The position numbers and the translations under genes were made by a program. From assembly GCA_963662895.1 (NCBI GenBank), contig OY759982.1:3913864-3977863 (forward strand): 64,000 nucleotides of DNA. The letters run 5' to 3'. Below the pieces are notes generated by a model. The model saw only the letters and a program-made list of their open reading frames with translations. It was not told the origin of the DNA and made no database searches. The DNA comes from GWE2-42-39 sp963662895. GTDB lineage: Bacteria > Bacteroidota > Bacteroidia > Bacteroidales > Prolixibacteraceae. Below are positions 1 to 12,700 of the stretch, in pieces; the stretch's first letter is position 1, and every line of letters begins with the position of its first letter.

Positions 1-131
1 TGCTTTTTCATTATTTAATTTTTGCTTTTATATTATCCATTCATATTCGTTATTCATTCCTTTTTAGTTAAAAACTTGTGAGGCCGGTCCGGCTGATAAT
101 GATTATTTTAATGTACGGTCACGACATACTG

Positions 132-195
132 CACCCTTACGTGTAACCTTCCTCCGGGTCCCGTCCTACTTCCTCCCGTTCCATTTTTTATCTTC
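132..195. repeat. Intergenic repeat shared with 19369-19433
   Basis: This stretch reads like an imperfect copy of 19369-19433. Both contain ACGTGTAACC, a CTCCGG core, a TCCTTACTT/TCCTACTT segment and TCTCCCGTTCCAT/CCTCCCGTTCCAT in the same order. Each copy lies downstream of one giant gene, so it was probably carried along in the duplication that produced the two genes. Confidence 0.6.
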
Positions 196-353
196 CATTC
201 TTTTTCAGCTCCCTGCGGATCGCTTACCACGGGTGATGAATATCATGCCCCTGCGGGTCTAAACCTGCAGGGGGCAAACCACAGCACCCCATAGCCATCT
301 CAACGCCTTCTCCTCCTGCACAACTTTTTCCCCGATAAGGAGGAGGAATTTAA

Positions 354-381
354 TTTTTCCAAAGTTCGGCATTTGGAAAAA
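354..381. repeat. Inverted repeat, TTTTTCCAAA / TTTGGAAAAA
   Basis: Perfect 10-bp arms (354-363 and 372-381) flank an 8-nt spacer. A related inverted repeat with 9-bp arms lies at 36309-36335 upstream of giant gene 2, and a degenerate version lies at 580-598. It could be a weak hairpin or a protein-binding palindrome. Function unknown. Confidence 0.6.
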
Positions 382-700
382 ATCTTGCAAATGCTGGCAC
401 GTCTCAGGTTTCCATCGTCTCTTTCGAGTCTTTCCATCTTTTGCCTTCCTCATTCACTATTCGTTATTTTTCATTCATTTCTACTATACTAGCCATTATA
501 TCCCTTTTAGTCATATCCTTCCCCGCATCCACAACTTCTTCCCCTGACAAGAGAAACGCAGCAGGAAAGGAGAATCAAATTTTCCAATCTTTGAAAAAGG
601 GTAAAAAAATGCTTACGTTTATCTCCTGTCTGCTTCTCTTCCATCTTTCTTTATCCTTTTTTCCCCTTATAAATTACATCAGAGTAAACGGAATACTCCC

Positions 701-3700
701 CTAATCATGCACACAGCGCAACGGGGAACCGTACGGCTTGTCATAATAAGTCATATAACTGTTTTTGGCATCCACGTACAAATAATATCCCCGCGTCTTA
801 TACTGCTGGGTCGAACTCCAGTAACGACCTTCTGTGCCACGCCCGGTCAATGCCCCGTTTGATGAATTAAGGTAACCCGCATAATGCAACTTCAAGACAG
901 AACTGTAGGCATCCGTTCCCGTCGTCCAGTTCTGAGGTGCCGCATCCGCCGCTGTCCACTCAGCATTGGTCGGAATACGCCAGCCGGTACCCAGCAGTAA
1001 ACGGCACGGGTCATTCGACGAAGACCAGTCAGTGTTCTGCGAAATACTGTTTGTCCATGTTGAGGAAGGGGTACGGATTGTCCCGTTATATTTATATCCC
1101 TGTTTGCGATTAAACTGCCAGTACCAGCCTGCAGATGCTTCTGTTGCATCATTTAACGAAGTCGCTCCTCTTTCTGCCCCCAGATTTTGTGTCAGCCAGC
1201 AGGACGCTTTCCCGGAAATATTGCTGCTCACCGAATGATAAGTTACTGTTTTTGTCACCGGAGCTCCATTTACCCCTTCCGTATGGATTATTGAGAAACT
1301 TTTGGGACACATCTTAAAACTGGTAACCGACGGGCTGTACGCTGTTCCCTTGCTGTTCGTCGCATACGCCCGGACATAATACGTCGGACCTTCCGACAAA
1401 CCAGTCAGTTTTCCAGTGAAACTACCTGTTCCGTTACCTACAGATACCACATTATCAGAAATGGTCGGAGTGCCTGTTATATTCCAACATAAACCACGAG
1501 CTGTCACATCACCTCCACCTGAAATAGTTACAGTAGCTGTCCCCGAGGCAGTCGTTGCTGTCATTCCCGACGTCGGAATTTCCACATCACTAACCGATGG
1601 TACGGAAATACTTATCCCGTCGCGCACACAGCGTACCGGGAAGGCATACGACTTATTCATCGATGATATACTACCGGCACTACTGCTTATATACATACTG
1701 TTGCCCGTGGTCTTTGAGGACTGCGTACTGCTCCAGTAATAACCAACACTGCCCCGGCTGCCCAGGGACCCGTTTGAATAATTAAGGTAACCGGCATAAT
1801 GCAACTTCAAGACAGAACTGTAGGCATCCGGTCCCGTCGTCCAGTTCTGAGGTGCCGCATCCGCCGCTGTCCACTCTCCACCGGTCGGGAGGCGCCAGCC
1901 AAGCCCAAGCAACAAATGACACGGGTCATTTGCTTCCTGCCAGTTGTAACTTTCCGAAATACTGCCAGTCCACGGGGTATAGCTGTTCGACGGTATATAA
2001 CTGCTCCCGTCATGCCTGTAACCCTGATTCCGGTTAAACTGCCAGTACCAGCCCCCGGACGGTTCCGTCCCATCTGAAACAGAGGTCGCCTCACGGTCCG
2101 CTCCAAGGTTCTGTGTCAGCCAGCATAACGCTTTCCCCGAAATACTGCTGCTCACCGAATGGTACGTTACAACCTTGCTTACAGGCGCCCCGTCAAGCCC
2201 TGCCGTATGGATCACCTCAAATTCCCGGGGACAGATCTTAAACTGGCTGACCGACGGACTGTACGCCGTCCCTTCGCTGTTGGTCGCATATGCACGAACA
2301 TAATAAGTAGATCCTTCCGTTAACCCCGTTAATGTTCCTGAAAAACTCCCTGTTCCGCTTCCTTCTGCAACCACGTTATCAGCGATAGTCGGGGAACCTG
2401 TTGTATTCCAGCAAAAGCCCCGTTCCGTCACTGCCGCACCTCCGTTAATGGTCACCGTCGCCGTGCACCCGGCTGTCGTTGCCGTCAAGCCTGAATCAGG
2501 GATAGAAACATCACTCACCGTAGCTACGGACTTACTTAACGACTGCCGGATGCAGCGCAACGGGGAACCGTACGGCTTGTCATAATATGTCATATAACTG
2601 TTTTTGGAATCCACGTACAAATAATATCCCCGCGTCTTATACTGCTGGGTCGAACTCCAGTAACGACCTTCTGTGCCCCGCCCGGTCAATGCCCCGTTTG
2701 ATGAATTAAGGTAACCCGCATAATGCAACTTCAATACAGAATTATAAGCTTCCGCCCCCGTCGTCCAGTTCTGAGGTGCCGCATCCGCCGCTGCCCACTC
2801 CCCATTGGTCGGGATGCGCCAGCCGGTACCCAGCAGTAAACGGCACGGGTCATTCGACGAAGACCAGTCTGTATTCAGGGAAATACTGTTTATCCAGCTC
2901 TCCCACGCGTACTTCGGTACATAACTGTTCCCGGTGGACCTGAAACCCTGTTTCCGGTTGAACTGCCAGTACCACCCCGATGCTGAGGCACTCTTATCGC
3001 TGACAGAACCGGCCTGGATGTCAGCCCCCAGATTCTGTGTCAGCCAGCAGGACGGACTGCCCGAGATGCTGCTGCTGATCGAATGGTACGTTACCGTCTT
3101 GCTCCCGGCAGCCCCGTTCAACCGCTCTATATGAATGACTTTAAAACTTGCCGGACACATCTTAAACCGGGTGACAGAAGGACTGTAACCAGTTCCCTCG
3201 CTGTTTACCGCATATGCACGAACATAATACGTCGAATCTTCGGAAAGATCCTTCAGGATAAGAGTGAAACTGCCCAACTTCGTTTCTGAATCCTTTAACA
3301 CATGATCACTGGTGTCCGGGGTGCCGGTCGTACTCCAGCAAAAACCCCGTTCCGTTATTTCGGCGCCTCCGTTGCCCGAAACGGTAGCAGTACCCGAGGC
3401 AGTCGTTGCTGTCATCCCCGACGTCGGAATTTCCACATCACTAACCGATGGTACGGAAATACTTATCCCGTCGCGTACACAGCGTACCGGGAAGGCATAC
3501 GACTTATTCATCGATGATATACTACTGATACTACTGTTTATATACATACTGTTGCCCGTGGTGCTTGATGACTGCGTACTGCTCCAGTAATAACCAACAC
3601 TGCCCCGGCTGCTCAGGGACCCGTTCGAATAATTAAGATAACCGGCATAATGCAACTTCAAGACAGAACTGTAGGCATCCGGTCCCGTCGTCCAGTTCTG

Positions 3701-6700
3701 AGGAGCTGCATCCGCCGCTGTCCACTCCCCACCGGTCGGGAGGCGCCAGCCAAGCCCAAGCAACAAATGGCACGGATCTCTTGACTCTTGCCAGTTGTAA
3801 CTTTCCGAAATACTGCCAGTCCACGGGGTATAGCTGTTCGACGGTATATAACTGCTCCCGTCATGCCTGTAACCCTGATTCCGGTTAAACTGCCAGTACC
3901 AGCCCCCGGACGGTTCCGTCCCATCTGAAACAGAGGTCGCCTCACGGTCCGCTCCAAGGTTCTGTGTCAGCCAGCATAACGCTTTCCCCGAAATACTGCT
4001 GCTCACCGAATGGTACGTTACAACCTTGCTTACAGGCGCCCCGTCAAGCCCTGCCGTATGGATCACCTCAAATTCCCGGGGACAGATCTTAAACTGGCTG
4101 ACCGACGGACTGTACGCCGTCCCTTCGCTGTTGGTCGCATATGCACGAACATAATAAGTAGATCCTTCCGTTAACCCCGTTAATGTTCCTGAAAAACTCC
4201 CTGTTCCGCTTCCTTCTGCAACCACGTTATCAGCGATAGTCGGGGAACCTGTTGTATTCCAGCAAAAGCCCCGTTCCGTCACTGCCGCACCTCCGTTAAT
4301 GGTCACCGTCGCCGTGCACCCGGCTGTCGTTGCCGTCAAGCCTGAATCAGGGATAGAAACATCACTCACCGTAGCTACGGACTTACTTAACGACTGCCGG
4401 ATGCAGCGCAACGGGGAACCGTACGGCTTGTCATAATATGTCATATGACTGTTTTTGGAATCCACGTACAAATAATATCCCCGCGTCTTATACTGCTGGG
4501 TCGAACTCCAGTAACGACCTTCTGTGCCACGCCCGGTCAATGCCCCGTTTGAAGAATTAAGGTAACCCGCATAATGCAACTTCAATACAGAATTATAAGC
4601 TTCCGCCCCCGTCGTCCAGTTCTGAGGTGCCGCATCCGCCGCTGCCCACTCCCCATTGGTCGGGATGCGCCAGCCGGTACCCAGCAGTAAACGGCACGGG
4701 TCATTCGACGAAGACCAGTCTGTATTCAGGGAAATACTGTTTATCCAGCTCTCCCACGCGTACTTCGGTACATAACTGTTCCCGGTGGACCTGAAACCCT
4801 GTTTCCGGTTGAACTGCCAGTACCACCCCGATGCTGAGGCACTCTTATCGCTGACAGAACCGGCCTGGATGTCAGCCCCCAGATTCTGTGTCAGCCAGCA
4901 GGACGGACTGCCCGAGATGCTACTACTGATCGAATGGTACGTTACCGTCTTGCTCTCTGCTGCCCCGTTCAACCGCTCTATATGAATGACTTTAAAACTT
5001 GCCGGACACATCTTAAACCGGGTGACAGAAGGACTGTAACCGGTTCCCTCGCTGTTTACCGCATATGCACGAACATAATACGTCGAATCTTCGGAAAGAT
5101 CCTTCAGGATAAGAGTGAAACTGCCCAACTTCGTTTCTGAATCCTTTAACACATGATCACTGGTGTCCGGGGTGCCGGTCGTACTCCAGCAAAAACCCCG
5201 TTCCGTTATTTCGGCGCCTCCGTTGCCCGAAACGGTAGCAGTACCCGAGGCAGTCGTTGCTGTCATTCCCGACGTCGGAATTTCCACATCACTCACTGAT
5301 GGTACGGAAATACTTATCCCGTCGCGTACACAGCGTACCGGGAAGGCATACGACTTATTCATCGATGATATACTACTGATACTACTGTTTATATACATAC
5401 TGTTGCCCGTGGTGCTTGATGACTGCGTACTGCTCCAGTAATAACCAACACTGCCCCGGCTGCTCAGGGACCCGTTCGAATAATTAAGATAACCGGCATA
5501 ATGCAACTTCAAGACAGAACTGTAGGCATCCGGTCCCGTCGTCCAGTTCTGAGGAGCTGCATCCGCCGCTGTCCACTCCCCACCGGTCGGGAGGCGCCAG
5601 CCAAGCCCAAGCAACAAATGGCACGGATCTCTTGACTCTTGCCAGTTGTAACTTTCCGAAATACTGCCAGTCCACGGGGTATAGCTGTTCGACGGTATAT
5701 AACTGCTGCCGTCATGCCTGTAACCCTGATTCCGGTTAAACTGCCAGTACCAGCCCCCGGACGGTTCTGTCCCATCTGAAACAGAGGTCGCCTCCCGGTC
5801 CGCTCCAAGGTTCTGTGTCAGCCAGCATAACGCTTTCCCCGAAATACTGCTGCTCACCGAATGGTACGTTACGACCTTGCTTACAGGCGCACCGTCAAGC
5901 CCTGCCGTATGGATCACCTCAAATTCCCGGGGACAGATCTTAAACTGGCTGACCGACGGACTGTACGCCGTCCCTTCGCTGTTGGTCGCATATGCACGAA
6001 CATAATAGGTCAGACCTTCCCGTAAGCCGCCAAGCGTGCCGGTAAAACTGCCCACTCCGCTGCCTGCTGCTATCTTGTCATCTGTTATTACAGGAGCAGT
6101 GCCGCCCGTGTTCCAGCAAAAGCCCCGTTCCGTCACTGCCGCACCTCCGTTAATGGTCACGGTCGCCGTACATCCGGCTGTCGTTGCCGTCAAGCCTGAA
6201 TCAGGGATCAAAACATCACTCACCGTAGCTACGGACTTACTTAACGACTGCCGGATGCAGCGCAACGGGGAACCGTACGGCTTGTCATAATAAGTCATAT
6301 GACTGTTTTTGGAATCCACGTACAAATAATATCCCCGCGTCTTATACTGCTGGGTCGAACTCCAGTAACGACCTTCTGTGCCCCGCCCGGTCAATGCCCC
6401 GTTTGAAGAATTAAGGTAACCCGCATAATGCAACTTCAATACAGAATTATAAGCTGCCGGTCCCGTCGTCCAGTTCTGAGGTGCCGCGTCCGCCGCTGCC
6501 CACTCCCCATTGGTCGGGATGCGCCAGCCGGTACCCAGCAGTAAACGGCACGGGTCATTCGACGAAGACCAGCCTGTATTCTGGGAAATACTGTTTATCC
6601 AGCTCTCCCATGCGTACTTCGGTACATAACTGCTCCCGGTGGACCTGAAACCCTGTTTCCGGTTGAACTGCCAGTACCACCCCGATGCTGAGGCACTCTT

Positions 6701-9700
6701 ATCGCTGACAGAACCGGCCTGGATGTCAGCCCCCAGATTCTGTGTCAGCCAGCAGGACGGACTGCCCGAGATGCTGCTGCTGATCGAATGGTACGTTACC
6801 GTCTTGCTCTCTGCTGCCCCGTTCAACCGCTCTATATGAATGACTTTAAAACTTGCCGGACACATCTTAAACCGGGTGACAGAAGGACTGTAACCGGTTC
6901 CCTCGCTGTTTACCGCATATGCACGAACATAATACGTCGAATCTTCGGAAAGATCCTTCAGGATAAGAGTGAAACTGCCCAACTTCGTTTCTGAATCCTT
7001 TAACACATGATCACTGGTGTCCGGGGTGCCGGTCGTACTCCAGCAAAAACCCCGTTCCGTTATTTCGGCGCCTCCGTTGCCCGAAACGGTAGCAGTACCC
7101 GAGGCAGTCGTTGCTGTCATCCCCGACGTCGGAATTTCCACATCACTAACCGATGGTACGGAAATACTTATCCCGTCGCGTACACAGCGTACCGGGAAGG
7201 CATACGACTTATTCATCGATGATATACTACTGGCACTACTGCTTATATACATACTGTTGCCCGTGGTCTTTGAGGACTGCGTACTGCTCCAGTAATAACC
7301 AACACTGCCACGGCTGCCCAGGGACCCGTTCGAATAATTAAGATAACCGGCATAATGCAACTTCAAGACAGAACTGTAGGCATCCGGTCCCGTCGTCCAG
7401 TTCTGAGGAGCTGCATCCGCCGCTGTCCACTCCCCACCGGTCGGGAGGCGCCAGCCAAGCCCAAGCAACAAATGGCACGGATCTCTTGACTCTTGCCAGT
7501 TGTAACTTTCCGAAATACTGCCAGTCCACGGGGTATAGCTGTTCGACGGTATATAACTGCTCCCGTCATGCCTGTAACCCTGATTCCGGTTAAACTGCCA
7601 GTACCAGCCCCCGGACGGTTCCGTCCCATCTGAAACAGAGGTCGCCTCACGGTCCGCTCCAAGGTTCTGTGTCAGCCAGCATAACGCTTTCCCCGAAATA
7701 CTGCTGCTCACCGAATGGTACGTTACAACCTTGCTTACAGGCGCCCCGTCAAGCCCTGCCGTATGGATCACCTCAAATTCCCGGGGACAGATCTTAAACT
7801 GGCTGACCGACGGACTGTACGCCGTCCCTTCGCTGTTGGTCGCATATGCACGAACATAATAAGTAGATCCTTCCGTTAACCCCGTTAATGTTCCTGAAAA
7901 ACTCCCTGTTCCGCTTCCTTCTGCAACCACGTTATCAGCGATAGTCGGGGAACCTGTTGTATTCCAGCAAAAGCCCCGTTCCGTCACTGCCGCACCTCCG
8001 TTAATGGTCACCGTCGCCGTGCACCCGGCTGTCGTTGCCGTCAAGCCTGAATCAGGGATAGAAACATCACTCACCGTAGCTACGGACTTACTTAACGACT
8101 GCCGGATGCAGCGCAACGGGGAACCGTACGGCTTGTCATAATATGTCATATGACTGTTTTTGGAATCCACGTACAAATAATATCCCCGCGTCTTATACTG
8201 CTGGGTCGAACTCCAGTAACGACCTTCTGTGCCACGCCCGGTCAATGCCCCGTTTGAAGAATTAAGGTAACCCGCATAATGCAACTTCAATACAGAATTA
8301 TAAGCTTCCGCCCCCGTCGTCCAGTTCTGAGGTGCCGCATCCGCCGCTGCCCACTCCCCATTGGTCGGGATGCGCCAGCCGGTACCCAGCAGTAAACGGC
8401 ACGGGTCATTCGACGAAGACCAGTCTGTATTCAGGGAAATACTGTTTATCCAGCTCTCCCACGCGTACTTCGGTACATAACTGTTCCCGGTGGACCTGAA
8501 ACCCTGTTTCCGGTTGAACTGCCAGTACCACCCCGATGCTGAGGCACTCTTATCGCTGACAGAACCGGCCTGGATGTCAGCCCCCAGATTCTGTGTCAGC
8601 CAGCACGCCATCTGACCCGACATATCGGTGGCCACAGAACTGTAGGTCACCGTCTTGCTCTCTGCTGCCCCGTTTAAACGCTCTATATGAATAACATCAA
8701 AACTCGTCGGACAGCTTAAAATTCCCGTTACTTTCGGGCTGTACGCCGTCCCCAGGCTGTTGGTCGCATACGCCCGAAAGTAGTACGTCTGCCCTTCAAC
8801 CAGACCAGTAACCACCCCGGAAAATGTTCCCAACCCGGCCCCTCCTTTTATTACATTATCCGAAACGGTCGGGGTGCCCGTCGTATTCCAGCAGACCCCC
8901 CGTTCCGTCACGGCCTGGCCTCCGTCCAGGACCACCGTTGCCCAGCCCGTTGCCGTACCCGTGGTACGCGAACTGTCAGGCAACTCCACATTGCTAACCA
9001 CCGGTAACGACTCGACGATCTCATCGCGTACACAACGTACCGGTAAGGCATAAGCTTTTGACATATTGGATATACTGCACGCACTTCCTGTCATATTCAG
9101 ATAATAGCCACTGCTGGAGGAAGCCTGCGTATTACTCCAGTAACGCCCGTAACTGCCACGGTTATTTAAGGCCCCTGTGCTATAATAAAGATAACCCGCC
9201 ATGTGCAGCTTCAGCTCCGAATCCCACGCATCGGATGCACTGCCCCAGTTCTGCGGATCGCCATCTGCTGAAAGCCATTCAACCCGGGTCGGTAAACGCC
9301 ACCCCATCCCTAACAACAGGTTACACGGGTCATTCGATGAACTCCAGTTACTGCTTTGCGAGATACTACTCGTCCACGCAGTGGAAGGGGTTCTCACAGT
9401 ACCGTCATATGTATACCCCTGACTACGGTTGAACTGCCAGTACCAGCCCCCGGACGGTTCCGTCCCATCTGAAACCGAGGTCGCCAGGCTGTCGGCCCCC
9501 AGGTTCTGCGTCAGCCAGCACAATGTACTGCCTGACAAATCCGTACTTACAGAATGGTAAACCACCGTCTTGTCCTCCGGGGCCCCGTTCAACCCTTCTA
9601 TATGCATGACGGTAAAAGCTGAAGGACAGGCTTTATAACTGCTCGCTGACGGACTATAGCCTACCCCGGCACTGTTAACGGCATAAGCCAGTATATAATA

Positions 9701-12700
9701 GGTCAACCCTTCTTCCAGACCGCTGATACTGTCGGTAAACTCTCCCAGGCCACTCCCCGCTGATACTATCTTATGATCTTCTACCGTCGGGGACCCTGTC
9801 GTGTTCCAGCACAATCCCCGCTCCGTCACTTCTGCCCCGCCATCATCTGTAACCACAGCCGTTACGATTACTGATGTCGAATCTTTTTCTTCTACTTCTG
9901 CTGCACTTAAGACCGGCTCCACAGGCAGGGTACGGATCGTATCCACCTGACCGTAACCTGTTCCCAGGTTATTCGTCCCGTAAGCACGAACATAATAAAC
10001 ACTGTCATGTTCCAGGCCAACTATCTTACTTGTAAATTTCCCTACATCGCTCCCGTCTGTTGTCCGCGTCGAAAGAGAGACATCCGGAAGTGCGGTACTG
10101 CTCCAGCAAACTCCCCTCCGGATTACACTCCTCCCTCCGTCTGACAATACTTCCCCTCCGCTGATAATTCCTGTACTCCATACCGAGTCGGGAGGGGTCG
10201 TGGTTACAACCACAGGAACGGCAAGGGTAGTCAGTGTATCAACCTGCCCGTAACCTGTTCCCAAACTGTTGATCGCATATGCCCGAACGTAATAGGTTGT
10301 TCTTTCTTCCAGATCGCTAAGGGTCACCGAATAGGACCCCGTACCTCCACCCGGATACGCTACATTCAGGCTGTCCGTCGTCGGTAAACCCCATTTACTG
10401 TAACAAATCCCGCGATCCGTAACCGTCGCTCCCCCGTCATCGGTGACCGTTCCACCGCTCACTGCCGTATATCGTAATACGGATCTGGCTTTTGCTGTTA
10501 TTACTGTAGGAATAGTTGGTGTCGTAACCCTGGCCGGCGACGGACTGAAACGCGTACCGTTCGTATTGGTCGCATATGCCCAGACATAATAGGTTTTATC
10601 GGCTACCAGACCCGACAAAACAGATTCTATATTTGTATCTCCTGCTCCCAGAGACAACATGCTGTCTGCCGGCATAGGGTATGTTGGATCCAGTCCTGTG
10701 GTATTCCAGTAAAACCCCCGGTCGGTAACAGTAGCTCCGCCGTCAGTGATCACCGAAGCCACGGCATTGACCGTGGTCATTGTCGCATCGGTCAACACAA
10801 CCGTACTCACAACCGGACGGATACTGATGGTGGTCAGGCTGTCCAGGTTACCGTACGCTGTACCTTCACTGTTGGTCGCATAAGCACGGATATAATATTT
10901 CGTCCCGGGAAGTAAACCGCTTGCGGTCAGGGCATAGCTCCCTTCTCCTCCGCTACTGTCATTTAACTTCGAGCTTAGATCATGGGTCGGATCAGGTGTC
11001 AGACTCCAGCAAATACCCCGTACATTTACCGGCATCCCCCCGTCATTCAATACATCTCCTCCACTTACAGCCATCGTACTGTCTACCCGGGACGGACTGA
11101 TCGTCACCACTGTCGGTAACGTTACGGCATTGGTGATAAAACTGACCTGGCTTCCATAGGCTGTCCCTACTGCATTCGTGGCATACGACCTCACATAATA
11201 TTTCGTCTCCGGAGAAAGACCGGTCAGATACGAAGTAAAAATGCCTATTCCTGAACTTGTTTTATCAACGGTCTTTGTTGACAGGGTGGTCGTCGGGTTC
11301 GTGTAAACACTCCAGCAAATACCCCGCGCTGTTATATCGCTCCTCCCGTCATCGGTGATCGTTCCCCCGCTGGTCGCTGTCGTAGCTAATATATCATAAA
11401 CCATCGTCGTGCCCGTTAAGACCGGAAATCCATCCGTGATAAAGGTCCGTTCCAACCCGTAAGCCACTCCTATCTTGTTTACTGCATAGGCCCTCACATA
11501 ATAAACCGTATTCGGGGTCAATCCGGTCATTGTCCGCGTGTAACTGTCCGTCCCTGAACCATCGGTGGTATAACGGTCATCGGTGATAACCGGGTTCGTA
11601 TGCGTCGCCCAGCAGATCCCTTTCCGGGTAACCTCGGCTCCCCCGTCACTGGTGATCTCCCCCCCGCTGGTGGCTGTATATCCCCCGGTTTCGGTTACCT
11701 CAATGGTGGTCAGTACCGGCGCTGTCGGAAAAATCGTAACACTTACCTGGTTACCGTAACTGGTCCCGGCACTGTTCGTCGCATAGGCCCGTATATAACA
11801 TGACGTACTGAGCGGCATACCCGTGATGACACTGGTAAAGGTACCATCCCCGGTACCGTTACTGGTGCGCTTCACGGTTACCGTATCCGGTAAAAAGTTT
11901 GCATCGGTACTCCACAACACGCCCCGTTCGGTAATTTCCGCCCCTCCGTCATCTCTAATGGTGCCTCCTGAGGAAACAGACGATTTTGACAACACGGTTG
12001 CGTAGGTGGTCGTCACCTTAGGCGCTACAGCGGGGGTAGTAAAGGTTTCTTCGTTTCCATAACTTGTTCCCTGGTTGTTGGTTGCATACGCCCGGACATA
12101 ATACGTGGTTCCCGGCGTAAGGCCCGTCAATACACTGCTAAAGGGATTGCCGCTGTCCCCGCTCGTTTTGGTCGGTAAACTGATCGTCGGACCGGTTGCT
12201 GTATCCCAGCAGACGCCCCGGTTGGTAATGCTCGTCCCTCCATCGCCGGTAACCTCCCCGCCCCCGCTGGCCGATACTCCGTTGGCTGAAGCGGTCACTT
12301 CTCCGGTCGTTACCTCCGGCATGGTCAGGGTTGTAAAACTGATCTCATTTCCATACCCTGTTCCGATGCCATTTAATGCAAAAGCCCGGGCATAATAGGT
12401 GGTACCTGGTTCCAGTCCAGATATTGTGATACTAAACGATCCCGTTCCTGAACCAACCCGCGAGACTTTATTTACAACCACCGTGTCCGGGAAAAAGCCG
12501 CTGACCGTACTCCATATCACTCCGCGGGAAGTAACCGGATCGCCACCGTCAGAACTGATAGTGCCGCCACTTAATGCCGAACTCCCGCCTATATCCCGGG
12601 CTGCCCGAGTGGTTAACGTGGCTACGGTCGCAGGGTCAGTTGTAAAACTCAGGACATTCCCGTAGCCGGTACCGGCTACATTCGTAGCATACGCCATCAC

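Larger units (their letters stand above)
1..700. other. Intergenic region downstream of giant gene 1, no supported gene
   Basis: No open frame here has family features. Short frames on both strands (about 64 and 87 residues) look like chance AT-rich frames. The stretch holds an inverted repeat at 354-381, a degenerate relative of it at 580-598, and a block at about 132-195 that reappears downstream of giant gene 2. No clear terminator hairpin with a T-run was seen directly after the TAG at 701-703. Confidence 0.6.

Noticed and set aside
441..704. 87-residue plus-strand frame at the left end
   Set aside because: It has a hydrophobic AT-rich composition, no recognisable motif, runs into the giant gene's stop and overlaps the degenerate palindrome. 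A chance frame is more likely.
1620..1760. Active diversity-generating retroelement
   Set aside because: No reverse transcriptase, accessory gene or template repeat was seen in the window, and differences between repeats include positions where neither copy has adenine.
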